The notes below the pieces were generated by a model. It worked only from the letters and a program-made list of their open reading frames with translations. It had not been told where the DNA came from and did not search any database. From Calothrix sp. PCC 7716 (GTDB lineage: Bacteria > Cyanobacteriota > Cyanobacteriia > Cyanobacteriales > Nostocaceae), in the NCBI RefSeq assembly GCF_019977735.1, contig NZ_AP025022.1:17720-81719 (forward strand): DNA of 64,000 nt. The letters are read 5' to 3'. How positions within the stretch are numbered: position 1 is the stretch's first letter; each line of letters opens with the position of its first letter. The position numbers and the translations under genes were made by a program. Below are positions 1 to 8,498 of this stretch, in pieces.

Positions 1-819
1 CAGAATTGAGACAGAATCAATATAAGTTACTTCTGGCTCTCGCTCTTCTATCTTAATTTTCGATATGTCATGACCAAGGTTACGAATTTCATAATCTTGT
101 AATATTTTATTATTTCTACTATATAGAACTGTACCCAAATCAAGCCAATAATCATTTTTGCGATTATATATCAGTAAAAAAGGACAACTTCCTGACTGGT
201 AGTTAGCTGACATTGTGTAACCAGTTGCTCGATTTCCCGGTAAGTCGGCAGCTATATCCTGTGCATTAACCTTGATAGAAACAATTTGCATTGATGCCCC
301 TACGGCAAATCTATCAGGGATAAGATATAATAATTCTTTTGTATTTTTTGTTTTAGATATAAAATTTTGAGATATAGTAATTGGCTGAGTAACTAACTGA
401 TTTACGTCTCTACCAGGTTTGACTTTATTAATATCAATTTGGAAAGGTTTAGAGACATATATATTCTTCTCAGATATCTCAAATGGATTATTTTTTTTAT
501 TTAATTCACTCCAATCATTTTTGAAAGAATAATTATCAAATCCAAACTCAATTGGTATAATTATATAGTCTTGAGGACTTAGCTTAAACCCATCATTTTC
601 AAAGATTTTACTCTTTGTAGGTTTTTCTGAAAAAAGACTGTTTCTACTATCAACTTCTGTTAATTTATAAGGGCTACTGTCTTCGCCAATAATTTTATAA
701 TTAATAGATTGTATATGTATTGGAAACTTACTAATATTTTGGATATAAGCAAATCTTACATATGGAGTAGGTGTTACTCTTTCCAGTATATCATTAATAG
801 TACAATTACTTTCGGTTCT
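1..819 (-). pseudogene. start-less open frame, cut by window edge
   Basis: Read on the minus strand, the frame is open for 273 codons from a TAA-TGA pair (820-825) to the window edge, with coding-like composition (for example PYVRFAYIQNISKFPIHIQ and LLYLIPDRFAVGASMQIVS). The first ATG is only at 289-291, deep inside the conserved-looking frame, so a normal start is missing. It follows the membrane-protein gene at 996-2219 on the same strand, with a small MITE-like insert between them. I infer that it is the distal part of that gene or a following gene that lost its 5' end. I do not recognise the protein family. An alternative is a rare non-ATG start such as ATT or CTG near 783-798. Confidence 0.5.
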
Positions 820-829
820 TCATTACTTT

Positions 830-992
830 TTATGCTGAAGGAGTATAAAAAAAAGCTTCAAACCTTTACTAGGGAAGGATAACAGCCGTTAGTCTTAACG
901 TTCGAGCCTTCGCGTGAAATTTTAGACTCTAATTGCTTGGAAGCCTTGATTTTAAAGGAAAGCTCTGAATTTTATTTTTAAGTTCAGCATAA
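830..992. mobile_element. MITE-like insertion with 10-bp inverted ends
   Basis: TTATGCTGAA at 830-839 and its exact reverse complement TTCAGCATAA at 983-992 bound a 163-bp stretch that has no coding capacity and carries stops in all relevant frames. Weaker similarity continues inward as A-rich tracts on both sides. The element sits between the end of the 996-2219 gene and a start-less frame. A target duplication is uncertain; TAC lies near both outer edges. Size and structure fit a non-autonomous miniature element, but no parent transposase is visible here. Confidence 0.4.
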
Positions 993-995
993 CAC

Positions 996-2219
996 CTACG
1001 GAAGAGCCTTACTTTCAAAGAACATTTTATTTGATAAATCATTTATAAAAGAGTATCGATAACCTATAAAACCACGATTTTCAGGATTTTCTTCAATGAT
1101 ATTTTTTATCCACAAGTCTTTTATATTAGAATTCCTAATGAAGCTACTATAGTCTTTTTTTCCTATTTTTAGAATATCTGATAATTTAGGATACTGAAGT
1201 ATTTGACCTATATTATTATCTGCTTGTGAAGGAGTTTTTAAGAAAGATGTCCACTCTGCGCTTTCCAAATCAGATTGAAATGGTAGTAGAAAAGGAAAGT
1301 ATTGAAAATCCTCAATTTCCCCTTTGTTCGTGTAGTTCTTATTATTGATATTAAAATTATCTTGTCTCTGAATATGAACTGTTTCCCCATTGTTGAAATG
1401 TTTAGTATCTCCTTCATAAGTACGACCGCCTTGATTACGTTGATAATGATGTGAGTAGCCCTCTTCAATATGAATTATTTTTTGATTACCGCTTTCATTG
1501 GCAAATCTTTTTATATTTTTATAAATAGGATTATCTGTATCAACCAGCGGTTTACCATTTAAATTTTTCAGCGCACTTTCAGTTAGCTCTTTCGGAATAC
1601 CTTCTTCTATTAAAGCCAAGACTGGATAGTGATTTATGCCTGTAATATAGTTTAAGTAAATTGGTCCTCTACGAATACCAGGTACAACTACTGATGGAAT
1701 AAAAAACCACGATGATAAAGATACAATCAAAAAAGTTGTCAATCCACTAGTTAACCTTATTGCCCATTTATTTAAAGAAATCTCTCTTTCTAAAGCAAGA
1801 GTATCTAACAAAAGAGAAACAGAAATTCCCATTGTCAAAGAAATTATCAGTATAAAAATTTTTAATATACTTTCTTCAGTAGGAGGATTAATACATAAAA
1901 TTATAAAACAAACAATAACTGCAACTATTAAGATTAACCCAATTATCCGCTTACGGATAATAAGATTTTCATCTCGTAATTGACGAAAAACTTTTAAAAT
2001 CGTCTCTGCATCTGTCCCTTGATAAATAACACGATTACCAATATTAACAGCCTCAGCTTTACCAATATCACCAAGATTTACGTTGCCGTTACCAAGTTGT
2101 AAAACAGTCTGATCGCCACTAAAAATTAAGGCATCGCGTAGAGTATTAATATCAGCCTTGTTATGTTGATCTGCGGCAATCCTGTCTAGAATTGCTTTCA
2201 GTTCATCAAGATTGCTCAT
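996..2219 (-). CDS. membrane protein with N-terminal EAD/RHIM-like motif
   Basis: Residues 1-70 form a short adaptor-like region: a helix (LDELKAILDRIAADQ) followed by SGDQTVLQLGNGNVNLG at 34-50 and DIGKA. This resembles the effector-associated domains of cyanobacterial NACHT, TIR and caspase proteins and a RHIM-like Q-x-G-x-x-N core. Three hydrophobic segments follow (about 92-111, 118-140 and 155-180), then a soluble C-terminal region of about 225 residues of unknown function. The upstream caspase gene ends 11 bp away on the same strand and carries the same motif at its C terminus, so the two probably interact and are co-transcribed. The gene may originally have been longer, because a MITE-like insert lies just beyond the stop. 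A membrane-targeting effector role is inference. Confidence 0.75.
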   Translation of the reverse strand: MSNLDELKAILDRIAADQHNKADINTLRDALIFSGDQTVLQLGNGNVNLGDIGKAEAVNIGNRVIYQGTDAETILKVFRQLRDENLIIRKRIIGLILIVAVIVCFIILCINPPTEESILKIFILIISLTMGISVSLLLDTLALEREISLNKWAIRLTSGLTTFLIVSLSSWFFIPSVVVPGIRRGPIYLNYITGINHYPVLALIEEGIPKELTESALKNLNGKPLVDTDNPIYKNIKRFANESGNQKIIHIEEGYSHHYQRNQGGRTYEGDTKHFNNGETVHIQRQDNFNINNKNYTNKGEIEDFQYFPFLLPFQSDLESAEWTSFLKTPSQADNNIGQILQYPKLSDILKIGKKDYSSFIRNSNIKDLWIKNIIEENPENRGFIGYRYSFINDLSNKMFFESKALP

Positions 2220-2230
2220 ATAAGTTATGA

Positions 2231-3250
2231 TTATTTTTCTGCTTGAGATTTGCTACCTAGAGTTATGTCTCTAGCTCTTCCTATTTGTCCAATGTTTATG
2301 TTGTCTGAGCCAGACTGCTCTACATTTTGGTCGCCAGAACTGATTGTAACATCCCTGCCTGCTGCCACTACCCTCCCTATTGTCTCCGCCGCTTCAGAAT
2401 GCTGCACCTCATCCCATCCAGAGTTGGGTAAGCCTTTGCCCCCACGCAACACTGCTACAGCAAAATCCTCTGCTGCTAAGTCAAAATACGGTGTTTGCTC
2501 GGTTTGATAGTTACACTTAGTGCTTTCTGGCACAGCCTTACTAATATAGTTCATTAGGTTAGAAACTTTTACTACTGTCTCACCTGGTTTGTTGCCAGCC
2601 CCTTGCAGCGCTTCAATTAAGTGGTAAGTGTATATGCTCATTGCACCATCACTGCGAATCCAAGACGCTTGCTTTCCACGAGATGATGTAAATACTGCCC
2701 TTCCTTCACCGTGCTTCAGGTCATCAATTAACTGTTTGGGCAAAGCCGTTTGCACAAAATTAGAGGGGAGTTTGATTGTAGCCTGTTCATTCTTAGCAGT
2801 CGCCATACCCTCAGCGTGGCAACTATCGATAATAACCAACAGTCGTTGCGCTTGTATCTGGCGTAACGCTTTAGTAAAGTCTTCGGCAGAGAGAGCAGAG
2901 TTGGCGATATCAAAGGGTTCAACGTCGTGTTGAATCAAATAGTATTTGCCTGTGGACTCATCAAGCCAGCCATGACCGGAGTAGTAGACCACAACTGTAG
3001 CTTCCGAGTCAGCGTCAGCTTGCTCTTTGAGCCAGGTTAGGCTATCCAAGATGGCATGACGTGTAGCAGCAGTGTCGTGCAGGATACGAAAGTTATGCTC
3101 ACCACTGATATACCCACATAAGTTAGGGTCAGTGAGGATAGAGTGGAGCGCTTGAATGTCCTTAACCGTGGTAGGGAGCGACCATTTTGGGTAAGCGGAT
3201 TCGCCCACACCAATAAGCAGAGCGTAACCATGAGGAAATGTACTTGACAT
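2231..3250 (-). CDS. metacaspase-type (C14) peptidase with C-terminal adaptor motif
   Basis: This is a caspase-fold cysteine peptidase. Residues 8-150 contain the p20 core, with catalytic His93 in YYSGHG and Cys144 in DSCHAEGM, and a following p10-like region (FTSSRGKQASW, SIYTYHLIEALQG). The last 45 residues carry VTISSGDQNVEQSGSDN followed by INIGQIGRA, a motif shared with residues 34-55 of the neighbouring membrane protein (13 of 22 identical by eye). Related bacterial caspases cleave or activate partner effectors in immunity or programmed cell death. Here the partner is probably the membrane protein, through homotypic contact of the shared motif. The first gene of the pair has its promoter upstream of 3250. 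There is no NACHT, TPR or WD40 sensor domain in the protein. Confidence 0.9.
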   Translation of the reverse strand: MSSTFPHGYALLIGVGESAYPKWSLPTTVKDIQALHSILTDPNLCGYISGEHNFRILHDTAATRHAILDSLTWLKEQADADSEATVVVYYSGHGWLDESTGKYYLIQHDVEPFDIANSALSAEDFTKALRQIQAQRLLVIIDSCHAEGMATAKNEQATIKLPSNFVQTALPKQLIDDLKHGEGRAVFTSSRGKQASWIRSDGAMSIYTYHLIEALQGAGNKPGETVVKVSNLMNYISKAVPESTKCNYQTEQTPYFDLAAEDFAVAVLRGGKGLPNSGWDEVQHSEAAETIGRVVAAGRDVTISSGDQNVEQSGSDNINIGQIGRARDITLGSKSQAEK

Positions 3251-3604
3251 GGGCGTTTTTCAACAATACTGCAACTTAGTTTAATAGACACACATATGCA
3301 AAAAAATATTTAATCTTTAATCTTGTTAATTATAGCACCTTAATTTCAGTATGAGTGTACGTGGTTTTCTTATAACACATGCCGATTGAAATGTTAAAAT
3401 GCTTACCCCGTAATAATAATTTCAAAAACAATATTATCCTTGATGACACTTTCACTGCTTTACTCTTTCAGGGAGCAAGAAAATTTTAGTAGCTTGGTAA
3501 ACGTCTTTACTAATCTAAGTCGTCACTCGTTCATGGTTAACATACGCTCGCTACCAAACCCGATTTAAACTAGCTAACACGAAAGCAGGTACCATGCACA
3601 GTGT
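3251..3604. other. intergenic, no gene seen
   Basis: This 354-bp AT-rich stretch lies upstream of the caspase gene and probably holds its promoter. I see no convincing ORF, RNA gene or repeat. It separates the caspase module from the recombinase remnant. Confidence 0.4.
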
Positions 3605-4062
3605 TCATAAAGACTTACGTTTACCCACACGTTCAGCCAACTTGCGGCTAATTTCCGCCTGGTACTGTTTGCGGTTATCGTCGTAAATCATCACAGTTCT
3701 GGGGTCAGCATGGCGACTAAGGCTTTGCACTTTACGGTAGTCCCCATTAGAAATTTCAAGGCTGTCAGTAATGCCGCTGTGACGGATTTTGTGAGGGGTC
3801 ATACGCTTTTTGATCCCCGCGCGCGCGCAAGTTCTGGTAACAATATTGTAAACACCATCACCCGGAACGAGTCGTGCCCGCTGCGGGTGGAAATCTAAGG
3901 CAATAAATAAAGGGTCATCTGGTTTGAGCGAATGCCACGGCAATCAAGCCAATCCTGAATAGCTTCTGCTCTCCGGCGCCGGCACCGAAATCCATTCAAA
4001 CTCAACACCCTTGCCCTTACCAAACACCAAGAGCGAGCTATTCAAGTCAAAATCCCCAACCA
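3605..4062 (-). pseudogene. tyrosine recombinase remnant, frameshifted
   Basis: The 3' part (3605-3943) encodes the catalytic C terminus of a tyrosine recombinase: HKIRH (H-x-x-R) and SRHADPRTVMIYDDNR with the nucleophile Tyr. Upstream, homology continues in other frames: AEAIQDWLDCRGIRS just 5' of the present ATG, then VFGKGKGVEFEWISVP in a third frame, matching VSGKGRNGERELVTIS and IFDWLQ of the intact paralogue at 5168-6142. At least two frameshifts and loss of the N-terminal half make it non-functional. It is probably the dead integrase of an earlier inserted element. The 112-residue frame alone could still be translated but lacks the first catalytic Arg. Confidence 0.8.
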
Positions 4063-4095
4063 AAAGCTTGCAGAAAGCCTACGTCTATACCTTTG

Positions 4096-4482
4096 TTAAG
4101 GACGTGAAGAGGCTTGAGGTGGGGAACCTGACGTGTTCGAGGGAGAAGAAGGTGGTTTTTTGTTGTTCTTTGAAGAGATTTTATTCCATAAAAAAATAAT
4201 ATCTTTTTGAACTTCACTATTTTCAAAGGAAGAAAAAATCTGAAGAAGTACGCCAATACCTAAACTGATGATATCTTCCTTCAAGAGGTCTGTTACTTTT
4301 GTGTCAAATAATCGAATAGCTAAACTAATCGCCAGAACAAATGTTCCGCTAGTCATTGTAATATTCTTTGGGTCGGAGTCAATTCTCAGCCCATTACACC
4401 GACTCATGCGTACAACAAAAAGTATAAGTGATAAAGCAATAAATGATATTAACTTATTTCGAGTCCATGAATCACCAAGCAT
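4096..4482 (-). CDS. hypothetical membrane protein
   Basis: This 128-residue protein has an N-terminal hydrophobic helix (LISFIALSLILFVV, about 10-24), a second hydrophobic stretch (TSGTFVLAISLAIRLF, about 45-60) and a third (IISLGIGVLLQIF, about 71-83), and ends in a Ser/Pro-rich tail. I do not recognise a family. Its 3' end lies against the recombinase remnant, so the Pro/Ser tail may be a by-product of a rearrangement. It is encoded on the same strand as the small gene at 4567-4803, 84 bp downstream of it, and could share its transcript. Confidence 0.45.
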   Translation of the reverse strand: MLGDSWTRNKLISFIALSLILFVVRMSRCNGLRIDSDPKNITMTSGTFVLAISLAIRLFDTKVTDLLKEDIISLGIGVLLQIFSSFENSEVQKDIIFLWNKISSKNNKKPPSSPSNTSGSPPQASSRP

Positions 4483-4566
4483 TATTACAGAAAATTATAA
4501 GTACAAAGTACATCATTATTAATTACCCCTCAGATGCACTATATATAAATGATTTATATTTAATGA

Positions 4567-4803
4567 TTAATTTTTATTAGAAGAAAATTTATCATACAAA
4601 ACATCAATCACCACTACAATACAAACACCTGCTAAAGCACCAGATGTACCTGCGAGCGCAGCACCCAATATGGCGCCAACTGTTGCAAACTCAATATGCT
4701 TTTTACCTTCTTTTACAAATCCATTAAGGAGTTGTCTAGGCGAATCTGAGGCAGTACCGTTCATTGAATAATACCCTTCATCCTTATTTTTACGAGTAGC
4801 CAT
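4567..4803 (-). CDS. small glycine/alanine-rich membrane protein
   Basis: This 78-residue protein has a polar N-terminal half (ATRKNKDEGYYSMNG) and a C-terminal hydrophobic segment rich in Gly and Ala (ATVGAILGAALAGTSGALAG, then VCIVVVIDVLY), consistent with one or two membrane helices with GxxxG-type packing. No family is recognised. It lies in a region of mobile-element debris. Small proteins of this composition are frequent as holin-, toxin- or bacteriocin-like peptides, but nothing here proves such a role. Confidence 0.5.
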   Translation of the reverse strand: MATRKNKDEGYYSMNGTASDSPRQLLNGFVKEGKKHIEFATVGAILGAALAGTSGALAGVCIVVVIDVLYDKFSSNKN

Positions 4804-5167
4804 CGAAATAAACCTATAGATTATAGGCTATTTTATAGCTACACTACTTATCTTAAAGTATACAGAAAACAGTGTGACGAATCACACATTTTTTTTTAAT
4901 AACTTAAATTCTTTAAATACAGAAAATTAATGACTATTTTTATTTTAAAAAATAATATTTAAATCTAAGTTATAGCTTTATTTTTAGTCATAAAATTAAA
5001 ATTTTTACGATAAAAAATAGTAGCTTTTTAATTTTAAAAAAGAAAAAACAAGGCATTTAATCAGACCTAAATGTCACCAGGGTATGGTCACACCAATAGT
5101 TTCAGCTTGGTAGACAAGCGATTTATTGTAAAATCACTCCAATCCAAAAGTTGTTAAAGATAAATTG
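4804..5167. other. AT-rich intergenic region
   Basis: This 364-bp stretch is very AT-rich between about 4860 and 5060, with poly-A/T tracts and no ORF of note. It lies 3' of the intact recombinase, where an attachment site could be expected, but I find no matching direct repeat elsewhere in the window. Confidence 0.35.
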
Positions 5168-6142
5168 TTAAATCAAATCATCAAGCTGCCTAGTTAAGGC
5201 GCCTTGCAAATCAACGCGGTTATCATCATAAATAATTACAGTTCGGGGGTCAGAATGGCGACTTAACTTTTGAGTAGCCCGAATATTACCATTATTTTGG
5301 TTCAACGCCTCAGTAATAGCGCTATGCCTTACTCGGTGGGGACTCATCTGCTTTTCAATTCCCGCCAATTTGCAATATTTGACAACAATTAAACGTATCG
5401 CTTCCCCACTTAACCTATTGCCAAACCGTACCGGGTCGAGGGAAATAAAAATTGGTTCGCTAGGTTTATCAGCAGCGTTAGACGCTTGCAACCAATCAAA
5501 AATTGAAACAGCAGTTTTTTGAGAAATTGTCACCAACTCCCGTTCCCCATTGCGCCCCTTACCGCTTACCTCAATTTGACAACTGGCATACTTAAAATTT
5601 TTCACATCCAAACTGGAAATCTCCGCGCGCCGCAGGGCATTACTCCAAAGCAACCGCATGATGGAATAATCGCGCTTCCCCGCAAGAGTCGAAGTATCAA
5701 TTGCCTCAAATAACTTAATCACCTCCGGAACATCAATCCCCTTAGTATCCCGATAGGGTCTAACTTTCTCATTTTTAATTACCTCCAGGTCATAATCGCA
5801 GATGCCAAAAATCTGCCCCATTTCCACCAAAGACCTAATCGCGCTAATTCTGCGGTTAATTGTCGCAGGCGCCAAACCCTGCTCGAAAAGATGATTTCGG
5901 TAGGCAACCACCACCGAGATTGCTTGAGTTTTAGACAGCGATAAAAATTCGCGCGCGAGGTCAGATGTTAATTCGCGACCGGGAGCAATGAGACTAAAGA
6001 AATTTCGCAAGTCATGAGAGTAAGCTCTGCGGGTGTGTTCGGAGCGTTTTTGCGTCAGTAACACTTCGATAATTTGTTTACTCTCTTTCTGCGTAATTGT
6101 ACTGGTAGAGGTGATAGAGCGGAGGGTTATGATACCAGACAT
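5168..6142 (-). CDS. tyrosine recombinase / phage-type integrase
   Basis: At 324 residues it has the usual length for XerC/D-like integrases. A SAM-like core-binding domain (about 20-115) precedes the catalytic domain with Arg171 (NALRRAEI), Lys195 in the beta-hairpin (GKGRNGERE), His269 and Arg272 (HRVRH), His296 (SRHSDPRT) and nucleophile Tyr305 (IIYDDNR). All six positions are present, so it should cut and rejoin DNA. It closely resembles the frameshifted remnant at 3605-4062, so two related elements inserted here or one was duplicated. Its element and attachment sites cannot be delimited from this sequence. A role in chromosome dimer resolution is less likely given the context. Confidence 0.88.
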   Translation of the reverse strand: MSGIITLRSITSTSTITQKESKQIIEVLLTQKRSEHTRRAYSHDLRNFFSLIAPGRELTSDLAREFLSLSKTQAISVVVAYRNHLFEQGLAPATINRRISAIRSLVEMGQIFGICDYDLEVIKNEKVRPYRDTKGIDVPEVIKLFEAIDTSTLAGKRDYSIMRLLWSNALRRAEISSLDVKNFKYASCQIEVSGKGRNGERELVTISQKTAVSIFDWLQASNAADKPSEPIFISLDPVRFGNRLSGEAIRLIVVKYCKLAGIEKQMSPHRVRHSAITEALNQNNGNIRATQKLSRHSDPRTVIIYDDNRVDLQGALTRQLDDLI

Positions 6143-6585
6143 AGAGGAAAAACTAAGATGAATAGGGGATTGTGCGCGTTAAGTGGTTGTTTAAACGTGC
6201 ATTCTCACTATCACTTTACATTACAATCGACATCCATAATTAGAACAGAGCCGAAATTGCGCGTTAATTATTCGTAGTCGTTATGATTTTGATTTTTGCT
6301 GTCGCTTTATGTGCGAACCCATAGTGATAACCAAAAAAATTGTAAGCTGTCTTTAGCTTCGTGTATACGCAGTACAGACGCGGCAAAAATAGAACGTGAG
6401 TCTATTAATAGCGACAATGCCTTTTTTCAACAGATACCTATAATTTCCTGTATTCCAGGTCTCTTTCATCACAGAGGAATGTAGATAATCTTTATTATAT
6501 CTTGATGATAATTGCAGTGAAAATAAGGAGGCGATAAGCATAATTTTACAAGTAAAATGGGATTAATATACAAGGATAAAAGTCA
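6143..6585. other. intergenic, no convincing gene
   Basis: This 443-bp stretch lies between divergent genes (integrase to the left, hypothetical gene to the right) and so probably carries both promoters. Two short open frames (62-67 codons) lack start-site support and coding-like composition. No repeat or RNA gene was recognised. Confidence 0.35.
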
Positions 6586-6960
6586 ATGTCTAACGCTTTA
6601 CATGAAGCCGTAAAAAAAGGATTTGATTCTTATTTTCCTGGTTTGACTTTTGAAGAGAAAAAGTTACTAGAATTATGCTCTCTATATAATCAGACAGTTG
6701 AAGCATTGGTTAAAGATTTTGTCAAACATCCCAATGGTTATAATGTTAAAGAAAAAGACTATTCGATATCTCCAAAAAAATTTATTGGTTGGGAGAAAAA
6801 AGGAAAATCTTATGATAGAACAACTGGACACATAACTTATTGGGTTTTTCGTCTTAAAAATTTTAAAAAACACCAAGAAACGTTAGATTATATCTCTAAA
6901 GATAACTGGAAGATGCTGTTACAAGCTGAAAATATACTACACAAAATATCAGAAGCCTAA
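6586..6960 (+). CDS. hypothetical protein, 124 residues
   Basis: The soluble, basic protein has an N-terminal helical part (LHEAVKKGFDSYFPGLTFEEKKLLELCSL split by a turn) and a Lys-rich C-terminal half with several aromatic residues. No membrane segment or signal peptide is present, and I recognise no family. The start at 6586 follows AAGGATAAAA, a plausible ribosome-binding site. The gene is followed directly by a strong hairpin (6966-7014). It stands alone between an integrase and a toxin-antitoxin remnant, so it may be cargo of an inserted element. Confidence 0.55.
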   Translation: MSNALHEAVKKGFDSYFPGLTFEEKKLLELCSLYNQTVEALVKDFVKHPNGYNVKEKDYSISPKKFIGWEKKGKSYDRTTGHITYWVFRLKNFKKHQETLDYISKDNWKMLLQAENILHKISEA

Positions 6961-6965
6961 TTAAA

Positions 6966-7014
6966 CGGGCGTTGCTAAAAAGAGCGAAATCGTCCCATGA
7001 ATCAGCAACGCCCG
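6966..7014 (+). terminator. 11-bp stem hairpin after the 6586-6960 gene
   Basis: CGGGCGTTGCT (6966-6976) pairs perfectly with AGCAACGCCCG (7004-7014) across a 27-nt loop. It begins 5 bp after the stop codon. The stem is strong but no U-run follows, so it may be a factor-dependent terminator, a transcript-stabilising hairpin or a dispersed repeat. Confidence 0.5.
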
Positions 7015-7146
7015 CGAGAGTGTCAATCTTGAAATTCTTAATGTAGATTTGATCTGGTCACAGCGCTCTCAGTTGGCACCAACTTGTAAACCACATGTGT
7101 ACTCCTGCGTTGGCGCCGCACAGATTGCTATATATTGTATGAGTAT

Positions 7147-7441
7147 TTAATAAGGACGATTTTCTCTACCGTGATATACACTTGTGATTATTACTGTGTC
7201 GTCGTCTTCTACATAGTAAATAATAACATAACCATATTTACCTTCATGTACTACTAACTTCCGGCGCCCAGAACCATCATTTAAAATGTTTCCTTTATAG
7301 GGAGTATCAGCAAGACTAAAACCTGCGTCTCTAATTTTTTGTGCAGCAAGAAATGCAGCATTTTCATCCCTTAACTTCAGGAAATCACGCAGGCCTTACA
7401 AGGTCTCTTAGTGCTTCTGGCAACCAAATTACTCTGGACAT
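7147..7441 (-). pseudogene. RelE/ParE-family toxin, single-base frameshift
   Basis: From ATG at 7441 the frame reads MSRVIWLPEALRDLVR, typical of ParE/RelE toxin starts, then hits TGA. Removing one base from the GG at 7392-7393 restores RDFLKLRDENAAFLAAQ, and the frame runs through the usual core (GRRKLVVHEGKYGYVIIYYV) to the stop at 7147 (YHGRENRPY). The gene overlaps the end of the upstream antitoxin gene by 13 bp, the normal arrangement. I therefore call it an inactivated toxin of a ParD/ParE-like pair. A sequencing error, or rarely programmed frameshifting, would be the alternative. Confidence 0.8.
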
Positions 7442-7773
7442 GGAAGTTCTCGGTCTGTACCAACACTATCTAACCAAGCAGCAACCTGTTCATGGGGAAT
7501 ACCATAACCTGTTTCTCGGTATCTCTGTAATCTACGCATATCTTCTTCTTTAGTTGCATCGTCATTGGTAAACATCAAACCCTGCTCATGAAGTTGTTGC
7601 CAATCTGATTCACTCTCGTTATAACCTTCATCATGGTGTGTTGAAAGGGCAGTTTTTAATGCATCTAAACTACCATCCGATGTATCAACCCACTCTCTAA
7701 CGGCAGTTTTTAAAGCATCCAAAGAATTATAAGCTTCAATCTGTGTAGCTATTTGCTGCTTAATATCTGTCAT
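7429..7773 (-). CDS. ParD-like antitoxin
   Basis: The 114-residue protein ends in the motif seen in many cyanobacterial antitoxins paired with ParE toxins: RRLQRYRETGYGIPHEQVAAW followed by LDSVGTDRELPCPE. The N-terminal half contains two similar helices (SLDALKTAVREW at about 17 and SLDALKTALSTH at about 35), an apparent internal duplication. It is encoded upstream of and overlaps the toxin gene, as in two-gene modules where the antitoxin is made first and neutralises the toxin and represses the promoter. Because the toxin is frameshifted, this antitoxin may now be an orphan that could still counter related toxins elsewhere. Confidence 0.72.
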   Translation of the reverse strand: MTDIKQQIATQIEAYNSLDALKTAVREWVDTSDGSLDALKTALSTHHDEGYNESESDWQQLHEQGLMFTNDDATKEEDMRRLQRYRETGYGIPHEQVAAWLDSVGTDRELPCPE

Positions 7774-8498
7774 GGTGTGCTTCTCATAAATATAGTGGAA
7801 AATTATATCTATATAATTATAGATTAACTCAATACTGCACGGCGCGGGAGATGTTAATTTTTACGGCATTGTACCGAGAAAACAACGGTGCAAGCGCGGC
7901 GCGTTTTGATATCTCTTGAAGTGGCGCCAACATTTTTGTTCAATTATTAATACGAAAAACAACACAATAGATGTCGTTTTCGCCTAAACTCCTACACAAC
8001 CCAGTCTGGGAGAGGATTTCAGGTCTACACAGGCGCCTACACTGGTCTACACTAGTCTACACTGCCAACACCAACATTCACGCACAACCCAGTCACCGCA
8101 AGGCTTTCAGGTCTACACAGGGGGTCTACACAGGTAAGAAAATACCCGAAAAGCAAATTGTTTAAAAGATTTACAAAAATAAATAATTAAAATTGCCACC
8201 CTTTGTGAAAGAGCGGCATTTTTGTTCGATAATGAAATTTGTAAAGTGTGCTGCTTTCCAAAAACTCGTTCAGTGTGACTAGTTGGAAGCTGGAACCACT
8301 GATTGGTTTGTGAGCGACACACCGCGACTGGTTTTGCCATTCGCTTCACCAATATCTTACCCCAATTTTGAGTACTTTTGGGTCATTTGTGCATGAAATT
8401 TTTTTATTGTAATTTTGCTCAAATGCTTTCTTGACACAGATTCCAGAGATATCGGTGAGGCGGAACACCTACTAATCAAGAACATCAGAGGTTTTGCC
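7774..8498. other. long non-coding stretch with GTCTACAC repeats
   Basis: No supported gene lies here. It holds the promoter side of the antitoxin gene (left), the GTCTACAC repeat block (see 7995-8131) and the 5' flank of a truncated plasmid replication gene. A 79-codon open frame on the minus strand at 8113-8352 looks random. GAGG at 8487-8490 is a good ribosome-binding site for ATG at 8499. Confidence 0.4.
7995..8131. repeat. iteron-like GTCTACAC repeats
   Basis: Five copies of GTCTACAC (8023, 8045, 8055, 8111, 8124) plus one GCCTACAC (8036) lie within 110 bp. They are partly organised as an 88-bp-period duplication: CACAACCCAGTC at 7995 and 8083, and TTCAGGTCTACACAGG at 8018 and 8106. They lie directly 5' of a truncated replication-protein gene. 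The same GTCTAC core recurs at 46208-46355, upstream of the intact initiator gene. I infer leftover replication-origin or control iterons from a plasmid. Confidence 0.6.

Noticed and set aside
4804..5167. Attachment site of the intact integrase
   Set aside because: No direct repeat matching another part of the window was found.
6074..6484. Two short plus-strand frames (67 and 62 codons)
   Set aside because: No start-site support, composition unlike coding sequence, and one overlaps the integrase gene.
7995..8131. Repeat block as a possible CRISPR array
   Set aside because: Repeats are only 8 bp with irregular 2-59 bp spacing and an 88-bp duplication; no cas genes nearby. The Cas4-like domain at 9771 belongs to a transposase fusion.
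8113..8352. 79-codon minus-strand frame
   Set aside because: Overlaps the GTCTACAC repeats and shows no family-like sequence.
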